From positions 310,001 to 374,000 of the forward strand of contig JAWZSP010000008.1 of assembly GCA_034401135.1 (NCBI GenBank): a stretch of DNA of 64,000 nt. Reading direction: 5' to 3'. The stretch comes from Volutella citrinella (taxonomy: Eukaryota > Ascomycota > Sordariomycetes > Hypocreales > Nectriaceae). Below the pieces are notes generated by a model. That model saw only the letters and a list, made by a program, of their open reading frames with translations. It searched no databases and had not been told where the DNA came from. Positions within the stretch are counted from its first letter, which is position 1; every line of letters starts with the position of its first letter. Made by a program: the position numbers and the translations under genes. Positions 24,339 through 35,372 of the stretch are shown one piece after another.

Positions 24339-25173
24339 ATGCTCGCCTATGGCTCATCTTGCACTATCAAGCAAGTATCCGAAGGCATTGTCGTCAAAGC
24401 GCCCGTTGTGTACATCGGCGCAACTGAGGTCAGCACACGTGTGGCCAATTGCTTCGCCGTGGAGAGGCAGGTCCTTGAGCGGCTGGGCGAGCATCCCAGG
24501 ATAATAAGGTCAGCAATAACTTACTAACGATATGGATCAGTAATGGTGATGCTAACTCCATAGCAGGTTCCACGGACTCAAAGACGATGGCTTCCTACTC
24601 TCTGAAGCCAGCCACGGCGATCTTCAGTCGTACTTAGACAGCCATCCCGAGACGTCTCTGGAACAACGCGTCATCTGGTGTCGCCAGGTCGCCGAAGCCA
24701 TCGATCACATACATAGCTACGGAGTCGTTCACTCGGATCTACGGCCAGCCAACCTCCTAGTTCACGAGACCGTTTCCGGGGCTTGAGACCTGCTGCTCTG
24801 TGACTTTGGCGGCTCCGTATGCAAAGAGCTCAGCATTGATGGCCTTTCCCTCCCCGACGGCCCGTTTTACAGCCCTGTCTTCGGCAACGAGTCCAATACT
24901 CTGCTGGATATTTTCGGCATGGGCTCCATCTTCTACACGATCCTGACCGGGAGATGGCCATACAAGCCAAGCCCGGGCAGGTTTACAAATATTGACGAGA
25001 GGCTCGACTGGGAAGAAAAGGTGGTGTATCCAAAGTTCAAACAAGAACAATTTCCAGATGTTGATCAACTGCCTGGTGGTAGTGTGATCCTCAAGTGTTG
25101 GACAAGGAATTTTAAGACAGCCCGAGATGCTTTGAAAGCCCTGGAAGACAATCTGCAGAGCGCGGACTATTAA
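24339..25173 (+). pseudogene. Protein kinase-like gene with one in-frame stop
   Basis: Two exons, 24339-24508 and 24567-25173; 58-nt intron (GTCAGC...GCTAAC...GCAG). Together they are 259 codons, about a small kinase domain. Landmarks: FAVERQVLERLGEHPRIIR (alpha-C region), FLLSEASHGDL, VIWCRQVAEAIDHIHSYGVVHSDLRPANLL (catalytic loop with HSD instead of HRD), CDFGG (DFG), and DIFGMGSIFYTILTGRWPY. A TGA at 24784-24786, codon 130, falls between the catalytic loop and DFG where a TGG Trp would fit. Everything else is open to the normal end, so the lesion is recent, a sequencing error, or a readthrough site. The glycine-rich loop is weak and the His-Ser-Asp loop suggests altered activity even if restored. 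Confidence 0.65.
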
Positions 25174-25302
25174 ATCGTAGGACAGGACAGCTTTTTACCA
25201 CTCCTTTGTTAAGTGATATAACTGGACACAACAATACAAGCCGCTTGTGTGGCTCCGGCTATTCGTACGGGCACCCGTATAAATAGCCACACGTGACAGC
25301 TG

Positions 25303-25584
25303 TATAAGTAGGCGTATAAATAGCCATCTTAGCTAAGCTTTATATACCCCCTTTATATAGTATTTTCTTTAATAGGAGAGGTATTTAGCAGGTTAATTAA
25401 GTATTTATTTATATATATTCTATTAAATTATTTTATATATCCTTTTTCTCGCCCTTATAAGCTTTATTATAGTATATAATAGCTTTTTTAATAATATACT
25501 CCTTTTTAAAACTAATATCAGAACCTGATACTAATATATAGTATAATATAAGTATAACCTATAATTATTATAAAAAAACTATCG
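25303..25584. repeat. AT-rich block, RIP-like
   Basis: About 280 bases made mostly of TA/AT steps with very little G or C, in a window that is otherwise balanced or GC-rich. It has no coding potential and ends sharply at 25585-25587, where the coding sequence of a transporter begins in mid-protein. The composition fits a repeat mutated by RIP; the parent element cannot be recognised. Confidence 0.7.
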
Positions 25585-25587
25585 TGA

Positions 25588-25941
25588 GCTGGTCTTGCGG
25601 CGGGTATTTCGGTCATCTTTGGCTTGACTTTCAACATGTCGGTTCCTATCATGAGTGAGTGGCATTTGCCAAGTTGAGGTTTATTGTTAACAGGTGCAGT
25701 TGATGCCGAGGGTGTAGACTGGAACTACAACACTGCTTGGCTGTTCGGTGGCCTTGGCGTCATCACCATTGTGATCGCCTGGTTTTACGTCCCGGAGCCG
25801 TCGAAGCGGAATACGGCTGAGATGGATGAGATGTACGAGAATGGTGTGCCGGCTTGGAAGATGCAAAAGTATGTTACGAATGTGCAGCTTTCTCAACAGG
25901 AGGTCTTGCTTCGGGAGTCAGAGAAGCACGGGGGTGTTTGA
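25588..25941 (+). pseudogene. 3' remnant of an MFS sugar transporter
   Basis: Two joined pieces, 25588-25654 and 25694-25941, with a 39-nt intron-like gap (GTGAGT...TTAACAG) that keeps frame. The protein reads LAAGISVIFGLTFNMSVPIM, a last transmembrane helix (TAWLFGGLGVITIVIAWFYVPE) and the family end PEPSKRNTAEMDEMYENGVPAW, typical of the C-terminus of fungal sugar/H+ symporters. The ten or so preceding helices are absent: upstream is the AT-rich block, and a TGA sits immediately before the first recognisable codon. A truncated, non-functional relic. Confidence 0.8.
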
Positions 25942-26135
25942 AACCGTTGAGAGATTAATCTACGTCTTGGGGGCTGATTACGGGCTTTCCATATCGTTAC
26001 TTGAGCGTTCCCTGTGGGTTGTTGCAGCGTTGGAAAAAAATGATGCTGGGGTAGTTAAGCAGAGAGTAGTGTCAGGAGAATACAGAATATATCTTGCTTC
26101 AGCATAAGTACATTGACCTTTTCAATAGTAATTTA

Positions 26136-27044
26136 TCATTTAAAGTCTCCATTCGAAACCTTTTCCTCATACTGATAGTAGACCTGAAACTCTGCATAAC
26201 ACACTTCCGGATCACTCTCGGCCTCAAAGTTAAACTTGGCCTCGCTGTCCTCGATGATCAACTTTGGTATCCCATTGGCGGCAGCTGCCTCTGCCAGCAG
26301 CTGGGCATTGCAGCTGTGCTCGAGGGAGGTGAACAGCCAAGCTGCTTCATCAACGGTGGACCCCACGGTCAAGATGCCATGGTTTCGAAGGATCGCAGCC
26401 TTGGCACCCCCAAGCGCACGAGCTATCCTTTTCCCTTCTTCGGCCCCGAGAACGACACCTCCGTGGTTCTCGTAAACCGCTTGGGCATCGCCATAGAACT
26501 TGCAAGCATCTTGATTGAGCATCTCGATCCGTCGCCCAAACGTCGACCAGGCTTTTCCATGGATGCTATGGCAGTGGCATACAGCATGGACATCTTCACG
26601 CGCCTTGTGAATCTCCGAATGTATCAGGAAGCCAGCCGCGTTGATAGGCAATGCCCGATTTCCCCCTATGATCTGCCCTTCGTAGTCGACGAGAACCATA
26701 TCTCCAGCGCGGAGGAGGCCAAAGTGGACTCCAAGGGGGTTAGTCCAGAAGGCATGAGGATACTCCGGATCGCGCACAGAGATGTGCCCGCTCATGCCTT
26801 CGACGTAGCCTTCGCGGGACCAGTGTCGGAAGACAGCCGCCATGTGCTCCAGACGCCATTTCCGCTCTGCGGATAAGTCGACAAAGCTTGGGATGCCCCT
26901 GAGCATTGGACCGTGGCTCAATGCCCTTAGGGGTGAAGGCCCGTCCGGGATGAGTGAAGGAACCGAGACGGCCTTTGAAGATGTACCCTGGCCCAAAAGG
27001 CTTTTGGGGCTCTCATCAAAGTTGTCTATGGTAGATGGAGCCAT
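26136..27044 (-). CDS. Class II aldolase/adducin-domain protein
   Basis: Single exon, 302 residues. The fold binds a divalent metal and usually cleaves or epimerises sugar phosphates, though many fungal members have no known substrate. The N-terminal ~60 residues are Ser/Pro-rich. The domain begins around residue 60 (ERKWRLEHMAAVFRHWSREGYVEGMSGHISVRDP). The metal-site motif is CHCHSIHG (about 160) and the downstream ILRNHG (about 220) supplies the third His. Length fits the fungal family. It is transcribed away from the SRPBCC gene and may share a promoter region with it (27045-27548). Confidence 0.88.
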   Translation of the reverse strand: MAPSTIDNFDESPKSLLGQGTSSKAVSVPSLIPDGPSPLRALSHGPMLRGIPSFVDLSAERKWRLEHMAAVFRHWSREGYVEGMSGHISVRDPEYPHAFWTNPLGVHFGLLRAGDMVLVDYEGQIIGGNRALPINAAGFLIHSEIHKAREDVHAVCHCHSIHGKAWSTFGRRIEMLNQDACKFYGDAQAVYENHGGVVLGAEEGKRIARALGGAKAAILRNHGILTVGSTVDEAAWLFTSLEHSCNAQLLAEAAAANGIPKLIIEDSEAKFNFEAESDPEVCYAEFQVYYQYEEKVSNGDFK

Positions 27045-27548
27045 TGAGAATAAACGAACGGGTGGTTTTCTCTGGAGAGGAGAGGGAAGTGGCTGGGTCT
27101 CAGCTTTGCTTATCGCAACAAGGCAGGTTTCGGAAACAGGGTTTTATGCTCTTGATTATTGAAGATAGCTCACTATACATTCCTAATTGCCGAACGCCGT
27201 CTGTTCTCGGGCTCTCGGGGGCTGCGAAGATTCAACCGGCTTGGGGGATGTGCCGACGGCTTGATGAACACTCCGGCGGCCTGAATAATAAGCCTAAAGA
27301 TTTGAACTCGGGGCGATTGTCTTCTTGTGCTTGATAATGGGCTGGAGTATCCCATTGGATCAAGCGATCTAAGCGCCAAGACGATCAACATGGCTGAGCA
27401 TGAGCCTCGGCTGGTGGATCACCACCCGGAGCCCGCGGACATGCGAGACCACCACCGTCATGCTCACCAGCCCTGATGGAGATAAGTGGTCGCCACGCTT
27501 CCATTCAGGAGACTGTCAACCTGTTTCTCATTATTTGCAGTCGAAATC

Positions 27549-28118
27549 ATGTCTGGTCGATGGGAAGTCAATATTGATGCCCCTGCCGAGGTGGTGAGGA
27601 ACGTGGTAAGTCTATCGACCGTGGGACAGATTCTTGTTCTAACGAGTAATCCACATAGTTTTTTGATTGGCCAAGATACTCGGAATGGTCCCAGGGATTA
27701 GTTCGGGGTGTTGAGCGACAACCAGGTGTAGAAGGGCCATTAACTATTGGGGAAGTCTTGATGGCTCACCTCACTGGCGGTATTCACACGCCTGTCACCA
27801 TTACGGTACAGCCCAAACACACCTTGAAGTCTTTTTTTAAATCTGACAAATATACAGGAAGTTTCAGAAAACAGACTCGGATGGACTGGTGATGCGCTGT
27901 ACGTGTTCTCTGGGGAGATGATGTTCGAGATCAAGCAGGACGAGGAGGACCCTCTTCGGTCTACTTTTATCATGTTGGAGGACTTTAGGCGTCCGAGCTG
28001 GGCCATGATGAAGCTGCCTATTGTTAGCCATGTCATGTCGTTGGACTACATGAAGTTTCCTGTGGCTCTGAAGAAGCGTTCTGAAGCCTTGCACGGGGTG
28101 CCGAGGAATAAGTTATAG
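27549..28118 (+). CDS. SRPBCC (START-like) domain protein
   Basis: Three exons, 27549-27605, 27659-27805 and 27858-28118; introns 53 and 52 nt; 154 residues, a single-domain size. Features: WEVNIDAPAEVVRNVFFDWPRYSEW at the start (first strand and helix of the SRPBCC fold, with the usual aromatic W-x-x-W), NRLGWTGDAL in the central sheet and a long C-terminal helix. The fold forms a hydrophobic cavity and serves as a lipid/polyketide-binding or cyclase-type protein. It converges on the esterase gene. No substrate can be named. Confidence 0.87.
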
Positions 28119-28281
28119 GCAGGGGTAACAAATAAAGCTAGCTGGCCGCTGAACTTGTTAACATTTGTACATTACAGAAATAGACTCGCCTTGATGGGAA
28201 ATAACCAGTAAACTCCATAAGAAAGACATCACGAGCTAAAGGTATCCTATTCTGGATAAAATAAACTAAACGCAGGTTTGG

Positions 28282-29578
28282 TTACAACTTGCTCACAACC
28301 CAAGTACCCAGCCGCTCCCCTAGCCAATGCTTAATGGTTTGTCCCTGTTCTGTCTCTTTATTCAAGCCAAACATTGGCCAAACAAACATCGCATCGTGGA
28401 CTTCATTCTTAGCAATGATGAACGTCGTATCAGGGTTATGAACCTGCAAGCAACTGTGAGCATAATAAACAGACGGGAGAGGCGTTCCCAAACCTGGAAT
28501 TTGTCAACCCATGCCGCGATAGAATCGACCTCGAGCTCATCGGACGCTGCTACGACAAGCGTCTGTTTGACCTTGATGTCTTCCCACCACGAAGAATCAT
28601 GCCTGCAAGGTTCGAATGCCGTAGCCTGCGACGCCTCAGCCAGCCAGGTCTGGTTCCACCGGGCGATCAGCTCAGGTACGAGGTAATCCCGCTTTGCATT
28701 CCTCTCAACGCTGGGCCAACCTAGGTCGAACGAAACAGCCGGGCTGATGAGAACCAGCGCATTGAGCGGCTCTTCCAATGTCAAACTCGGACAGGATGGC
28801 AGCTCGTGGCCAGAGACGTGGGATAGAACGGCCAGTGCGAGATTTCCGCCTGACGAATCGCCTGCGACGATGATATCCGAGGGTGATCGCTTCGCGTCCT
28901 TGAGCACATATCTCAAGGCTTCGACGGCGTCTTGATACTGTGCCGGATGAGGGTGCTCTGGGGATAATCTATAGCAGGGAAAGAAAAAGGCGATTTCCAC
29001 ACCGCCCCTGGCAAGGTAGTGCTGAATGGAGGACCAGAAAGTGAGATACGGGGGAGATCCATCCATGACGAAGCCGCCGCCTTCGTTTTCTTGTATCAGT
29101 TTGACAAAACCAAGAAGCTCGGGTAGCATAGCTCACCATGGTAATTGACAACGACATGTTTGGCAGATCGATTGCCCACCCAGAAACCTCGCAAGCCAGA
29201 CGATGTAGTAACCAAGTCTGGAGTCCAGTTGTTTGTCCGACACCAACCTGTGTATACCTCCTCGAAAGGGGTCTCCAAAAAGCGGTGCTGCCTAAGACTA
29301 AACCTGGTCAAGAACTGCGTCGGGGGCATAAGTATAATGGCAAACCACCAGGTCCGAAGGAATAAGCTTCACCTTTCGTGTTATCTGGTTGACCAAATGG
29401 TGCTTGTAGCTAGCTGGAGCACCCTCTCCGCGGAAATTTCCCTTGATAGCGGAAGAAATTCCGGTGGAGACTGTGAATGTGAGATTGGTTCGTCACTGGC
29501 AAGGGTGGCTCACTGACCGATAGAGACGAGGCCAAGGACCAGATCGGCCTTTTCCCATGCTGTGAGGGGCGACTCCAT
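28282..29578 (-). CDS. Alpha/beta-hydrolase (HSL/steryl acetyl hydrolase type)
   Basis: Five exons: 29578-29518, 29470-29373, 29314-29137, 29080-28494 and 28443-28282; 361 residues; all phases close. The third intron restores the oxyanion-hole motif HGGGF, which is split across the junction. The nucleophile elbow is GDSSGG; the likely acid is in SDELEVD and the likely His in NEVHD, in the order Ser-Asp-His expected for the hormone-sensitive-lipase family. It hydrolyses short-chain esters; members include fungal steryl deacetylases. The N-terminus (MESPLTAWEKADLV) has no clear signal peptide. Divergent from the monooxygenase gene with 443 bases between, so co-expression is plausible. Confidence 0.92.
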
Positions 29579-30021
29579 GTTTAGTGAAACCAACGGTTGA
29601 GGTCTGTGGTGCCTATTGATTCGATTGGCGCCTTTGCCATTGCAAAACTTCTTATAGGCTGTTGGCCCCTTTTGGTGCAGACAGGGGCGGGCCCCGCGGC
29701 CTGCCGATACTAGTTCCTAGTGGGATGCCGATCTGGTAGCCTCGGATCTTTGTAAACTCCCTGGGCTATCTGTGGATACATCCTGAATCTGCGGACTATA
29801 CCCCGCATTTGCGGAGTTGACTTGATACGAATGCTGCTGGAAAGTCCTCGGTAGTGTAGATAGTCCGAGCATCAGGAGTCGCCCGTGTTGTTACATAAGA
29901 ACCCCCTTGACAGGCCAAACAATATTAGGTGACTCTCTAAAGGACATTCGCCCTATCAACCTCGCCGAGGACTTCTACCTTTTCCCAATATATTTAAACG
30001 AATTACATCATTCTGCCTGCA

Positions 30022-31643
30022 ATGGCACTCGTCGAGCACCATGATAGCATCATCGTTGGCGCTGGAATCGCCGGTATCAACGCCGCCTTCCGATTCCAAC
30101 AAGCCTTCCCCGGCAAGTCCTACGTGGTACTAGAGGCGCGTGACGAGATTGGTGGTACCTGGTCCTTATTCCAGTACCCCGGGATTCGCTCCGACTCGGA
30201 CCTCTACACGCTGAGCTTCCCATGGGACCCATGGTCGGAAGGTAAGGACTGACTTGAACGTAATATTCAGCTTGCTCACGCAGAAACACAGAAGAATCCA
30301 TCGCCAAGGCAGAGTCTATCATGGCATACTTGCGACACGTCACCAAGAAGCACGGCCTTGATACTCACTTTAGATTCAACCATAGAGTCGCAAACGCAGA
30401 CTGGGACTCGAGCACTCAGCAGTGGCATCTCAAGGTACACGTCCATGGGGTAGAGATCTTGATGGTAACCAAGTATCTCATCATGGGAACTGGCTATTAC
30501 GACGCCGACCACGTAAGTGATGGATGTGTCAGCCATGTTGAACCGTGTTAATAGCTCTTACAGCCTCACCAAGCCCACATTGAAGGCATGGAGAAGTTCA
30601 AGGGCGATGTGCTGCATCCCCAATTCTGGCCCAAGAACTACGACTACAGCAGCAAAAAGATCGTCATCATCGGCAGCGGAGCCACAGCAATCACAATGCT
30701 GCCGGCCATGCATCAAAAAGCCGAGCACGTCACCATGCTCCAGCGCAGTCCCGGCTACATCGTCAGCCTACCGCAGACAGACTGGATGCGACGAGCTCTC
30801 CGGATCGCGCTGCCCAAGGCGCTGGCCATCTCCATAATCCGTCTGCGCTACATCGTCTCGGCGTACGCCATTTTCCTCTTGTGCAAGATGTTCCCCATGC
30901 TGTCTCGTCGCTATATACAGCGCTTGGCGAGGAAACAGCTGTCTAAGGCATTTCCCGTCGATCCTCACTTCGAACCCAAGTATGGTCCGTGGGATCAGAG
31001 ACTGTGCATTGCTCCTGATGGCAACTTTTACAAGTGCCTCGGTACGGGTCGAGCGTCTGTCACGACGGGCGAGATCCGCACCGTGACTGAAGATGGTATA
31101 ACTCTGACGTCGGGCGAGTCACTCCCCGCAGATGTCATTGTTACAGCTACAGGGCTTCGGCTCAGGCTCCTGGGACACGTCGAAGTCACAGTAGATGGTA
31201 AAGGGCCGGTCCAGGTCGGCGACCACTTCACCTGGAGAGGTTGCATGCTGCAGGATATTCCCAACCTATTTGTTCTCAACGGATACTTCCTGGCGTCTTA
31301 TACGCTTGGGATCGACAATTCCTGTATGCTTATCATGCGCATGCTTAAAGAAGCCGATCATCAGGAGAGGAGAGTCATCCTTCCTAGGATCGGAGACCCG
31401 GCCGCTATCAAGCCGCGAGCAGCTGTCCCGTTGACGTCGGGATATGTGCAGCGTGGGCTGAAAGAAAAGGCCACTCCGAAGCTGGGCGGATCGAAACCCT
31501 GGACATCAGAGTGGTTTTGGTTCACGGACTGGTTCAGGGCGAGGTATTTGCAGTATAAGGAAGGCGTTACTTTTAGTGGTTCAGTTGAACTTGGAAAGTC
31601 GATGGTTGGGGAAGATCGGGAGAACGGACATCTGACTGCGTGA
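30022..31643 (+). CDS. FAD-dependent Baeyer-Villiger-type monooxygenase
   Basis: Three exons: 30022-30241, 30292-30512 and 30564-31643; introns 50 and 51 nt; 506 residues. Class B flavoprotein monooxygenase: NADPH and O2 insert oxygen next to a ketone (ester or lactone product) or into a heteroatom. Features in order: FAD-binding GAGIAG near residue 14; IGGTW and YPGIRSDS; the Baeyer-Villiger fingerprint F-x-G-x3-H-x3-W-P (FKGDVLHPQFWP, about 157-168); and the NADPH-binding GSGATA near residue 180. C-terminal TDWFRARYLQYKEGV. TATTTAAA lies about 30 bases upstream of the ATG. An upstream leader of about 440 bases separates it from the esterase gene. Confidence 0.94.
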
Positions 31644-32042
31644 GGTAGACTGTCTCGCAGCTCCGTGGTTCGGAACTGAGATCCCCTTCCGAGTTACCCC
31701 CGAGATATACGAGATACAGTAACTGGTATGGGAGGACTGTACCCGCATGTGATAGATTTTAGCTCGCCTTAGTCAAGTGAACGGATGAACTCGGAAAAGA
31801 AGCTTCGTGGCTAAGATGACGGAGAGTGGAGGACGCAGCGACGATGACACCGACTCGGGACCCGCGCAATCCGAATGACAAATACTAGGGATCAGTTTAG
31901 TTTAGTCAGGGAGAGCTAGTTTATCCAAGTAGACCCCAATCCCCTTTCACTCCGTTTCGCTGTTCCGCCTTGGTCCCGCTCACGCCACCGCTTACTTCCT
32001 GTCACTTGCTCTTCCTCCCTCCCCCGCCACCACACATGAGAG

Positions 32043-33504
32043 ATGCACAACAGAATTTTAACCAGAGAAGAAGTGGTAAAACATGCCACCGAGGATGATG
32101 CCTGGCTCATTATCGACGGCGTCGTTTGGGACGTGACTGGGTTTGCACCAGAGCATCCTGGGGGAGCCGACATCATCCTAACATCCTTCGGCAAGGACGC
32201 GAGCAAAGCCTACAATGCCGTCCACAGCCCCAAGACAGCTCTACGGTATTTTGGAAGGGATAGAATAGTCGGGCAAATCGCCAACACCCCAAGCTCCGAA
32301 AGCTCGCCAACCAAGCCAGACGAAGACAGCCCGAAACCTGATCTCCGCACTCTGGTAAACTTGCACGACATCGAAAAGGCCGCACTCGACTGTCTGCCTC
32401 CTCTGACGAGAGTTCAAGTTTCAGGAGGGGCAAATGACAGCCACACGGCCAGCGCGAACGCCTCTTCGTTTCGGGACATTCTCCTTCGGCCCCGGGTCCT
32501 CCAGTCATCCCGAAGAGTGGACTGCAGCACTCGAATCCTGGGCAAACAGTATCCCATCCCAATCTTTAATGCTCCGGCGTCGCTAGCCAAGCTTTTGCAC
32601 CCTGACGGTGAGCTTGCCTTGGCCCGGGGACTGGCTGCCGCAGGCTCCACAATCATCATCCCTACCATGGCGTCGTTCTTACCAGACGAGATTGTTGATG
32701 CTCTGCCCCGAGGCCACCCTTTCTTCTTTCAACTTTACATGGGCACCAACAAGGACATGGCAAAGAAGCTGCTCGAGTCGGTCGTGGCGCTCAAACCAGA
32801 GGCCATCATCGTCACCGTCGATCTGCCAGTGATTGGCAAACGAGACGGTGTGGAGCGGCTGCAGATGCAGGGCTCGCCTCTAAGCAACGATGACCGCGGA
32901 AATACTAGGCCTCCTTCAAGCCTTGCAATCGACCCGGAGTTGTCGTGGCGAGACATTCAATGGGTCCGCGAGTTGACAGACTTACCGGTGTTTGTCAAGG
33001 GCATTCAGACAGCTGAGGATGCACAGAGGGCTCTAGCGGAGGGCTGCGCCGGCATCTACATTTCCAATCATGGGGGACGCGCAGTAGACACTGCTCAACC
33101 GGCGATCATAACTTTGATGGAGATCAACATGCGTTGCCCGGAGGTCCTGGAGCGGATGGACGTGTTTATCGACGGGGGCATCAGGCGTGGAACCGACATC
33201 CTCAAGGCTATCTGTCTTGGAGCCAGTGCCGTATGTCTGGGGCGGCCATTTTTATATGCCCTGACTTACGGTCATGAAGGAGTTGAGCATGCCCTCAATG
33301 GTTTGTCGCCATTTCGTCCTGCCAGTTTTTGCTGCTAATGATCCTGCAGTCTTGAAAGAGGAGTTGGAGGTGGCCATGACACTTTGCGGCATCAAGTCGC
33401 TGGGCGAGGCACACCCGGGTCTGCTCAATACGGCTGTGATGGAATCCAGGGTTCATCATCCAGAGAGGCAGCTGGTAAGACGGATTGTGCGAAGCCAGTT
33501 ATAG
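32043..33504 (+). CDS. Cytochrome b5 / FMN 2-hydroxyacid dehydrogenase (flavocytochrome b2-like)
   Basis: Two exons, 32043-33300 and 33350-33504; 49-nt intron; 470 residues. The N-terminal cytochrome b5 domain (1-80) has heme ligands His38 (HPGG) and His61. The FMN-dependent alpha-hydroxyacid dehydrogenase barrel follows (about 105-460): FFQLYMG, VTVDLPVIGKRD (catalytic Asp region), VKGIQT (Lys), SNHGGR (catalytic His and Arg) and FIDGGIRRGTDI. Members oxidise L-lactate or related 2-hydroxyacids and pass electrons to cytochrome c. There is no mitochondrial presequence in front of the b5 domain, unlike yeast Cyb2, so a cytosolic or intermembrane location is unclear. Confidence 0.94.
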
Positions 33505-34031
33505 GATACCAATCTCGAGACGGACAAGGTTTAGGTGATATGTAACTTGAAGAGTTTGAAGGCCCCTGGGTCTAACCCTCTCGTGCCTCCAAAGAATAGA
33601 TCTCCACTGGCTAACAAGTTCGTTATATGACGATAAAGAACACATTTAATGTTAAATAAACGACTGCTGCTTTTACTATCACCCTTAAACACGCCCATCT
33701 GCTCTAACACCGGAAACAGCAGCTGCTCAACCCTTACAACTTGACCCGTTTGGAACTCCTACCATCCTTGTCCTCGCTCGTCACAGACTCGTCGCTGGCT
33801 TGGCGAGATGCCACGCTGTTGCTCGTCCGAACCGAGGCCCCGCCCCGTTTGTCAGCTGGCCCATTCCGCTTTCCCCCATCGGTATGGACATTGCACAACC
33901 GCGAACGGAGGGATCAACCTCAAGACCATTTTCACTACCAATTGTTGCTGTGCTCCTCGACGCCGTCTGCCTCGAGCTGTTTCCCGATCTAGGCACGCTT
34001 AAGAAGCGTTGCGGTTGCGAAGTGAAAGTGC
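33505..34031. other. Intergenic, no gene seen
   Basis: 3' flank of the dehydrogenase; short overlapping frames only. Confidence 0.5.
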
Positions 34032-34798
34032 CTAGATAGTGATAGTGGGACTTGAACTCCAAAGGCGCATTTGTGAGAGTATAAAATCGAAAGATTTCTT
34101 TTGCATCTCGGCGATCGCATTTGAGACGATGTGGAGCTTCATCGTGTCGATTTTCGGATCAATGGCCGCTGTAATGCGTTTGCCGAGTCCCCATGCCCGC
34201 TCGTTGTCATCTGCCAGGACGAAACTCGGTGCGTTGCGACGTGCTTCAAGCCTCTCGGTGTCGCAGGACGAGGTAGCTGAAGATGGACAATTCGATGTAA
34301 AGAGGAAGAAGGGGAAGCCATAGGGCCAGCCGTCGTTACTGAAGTCGAGCACGCTAGGGTCTGGATGAGTCAGTTAGAAGACGGCGAGCACATGTAATGG
34401 ACTGAGAGAAATCCCATACCTTTCCCGTCGTTTCCTCCATTGATGTTATCCGTGGCCTTCTGAGCGGTCTCGTCTTCCAGATCGGTGTCCTCCTCGACAT
34501 CGGCCATCCATTGACTGATTGCATCTGGTGCCCCGTGTCTCGACGCTGCCTCGCGCATGACGCTAGCCGCTCCGGACCAGGCAGGATACGCGGCCTGGCT
34601 AGCCTTCTTGAAGATTTCTAGTTTAGCAAGGTTTCTCGCGAGAAATTTGATGTCTCTGATGGCCCCAGCTTTCAGTTCGTTATCAGAAACCGGGAGAATC
34701 TTATATAGGCTCTCCACCAGGTCGTGGAGGTCGGTGAGCCTACCCCACATCGCTTTTCCTAGTTGACGATGGACATACAGGATTCCCTGTCGAACTTT
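34032..34798 (-). pseudogene. 5'-truncated gene of unknown family
   Basis: Frame from the ATG at 34750 to the stop at 34032 with one 59-nt intron (34419-34361) gives 219 residues: LTDLHDLVESLYKILP, AIRDIKFLARNLAKLEIFKKASQAAYPAW, an acidic linker, and a C-terminal domain (GWPYGFPFF, LGKRITAAIDPKIDTMKLHIVSNAIAEMQKKSF). The frame continues upstream of that ATG as GILYVHRQLGKAM and then meets a TGA inside repeat copy 2, at a position where CGA fits. So the ATG at 34750 is probably internal and the true N-terminal part has been lost to mutation in the repeat. Helical and charged; no catalytic motif recognised. Confidence 0.5.
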
Positions 34799-35058
34799 TA
34801 GTCATAGTCTAGCTAAGTGAGAATAGTAGATATCTTATCTTTAGGATATAATCTATAAATAAAATCGAATACTTATAGTTCTTTGCAAGGACTTGTCACA
34901 AATTTAGGACGTATCTAAGGATATAAGCAGCCGTTCTATACCTATAATTAAATCCTTTGAAAGGTTATATTATGAACTTAGAATATATATAGAAGTTTAT
35001 AACAAAGTATTGAGGGGAGGAATAGTGACCCTGCCATGGTTCTTGGCTACAGCCGAGA
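34738..35058. repeat. Dispersed repeat, copy 2 (AT-shifted)
   Basis: Same orientation and landmarks as 15936-16286. Compared with copy 1, many differences are C-to-T or G-to-A (for example GCGTG versus ATATA and TGGTGCTG versus TTATATTA), which is the RIP signature. Its left end overlaps the coding sequence of the truncated gene at 34032-34798. Confidence 0.75.
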
Positions 35059-35372
35059 GGTATGCATTTACTATAACCCGACTCCGCAAGCTTAGTCAGG
35101 ATCGTGGTTGCGGCGCTAGATCGGTTACTGCAATATCCGCATACAGCAATGCCGGTCCGAGCTACGGTGCGCGCACCCAACACCCACAGCCTCCGATTCG
35201 CCATCAGATGACGACCACTTGATGCGCTCTGCCGCCTGCTGCTCGTAGAACAAGGCCACATTCAACTGTTGTCGGTGGTTCCATGGCTCTGGCACACACC
35301 CTGGCAGTGGCATTGCCCTCTGGATAGTCGTGGACTCAACGGACGCGTGCGGAGTTGTCCATCAGCATCAAC

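Noticed and set aside
34032..34750. Intact gene starting at the ATG 34750
   Set aside because: Protein-like sequence (GILYVHRQLGKAM) continues upstream in frame until a stop inside the RIP-marked repeat, so the ATG is likely internal and the gene truncated.
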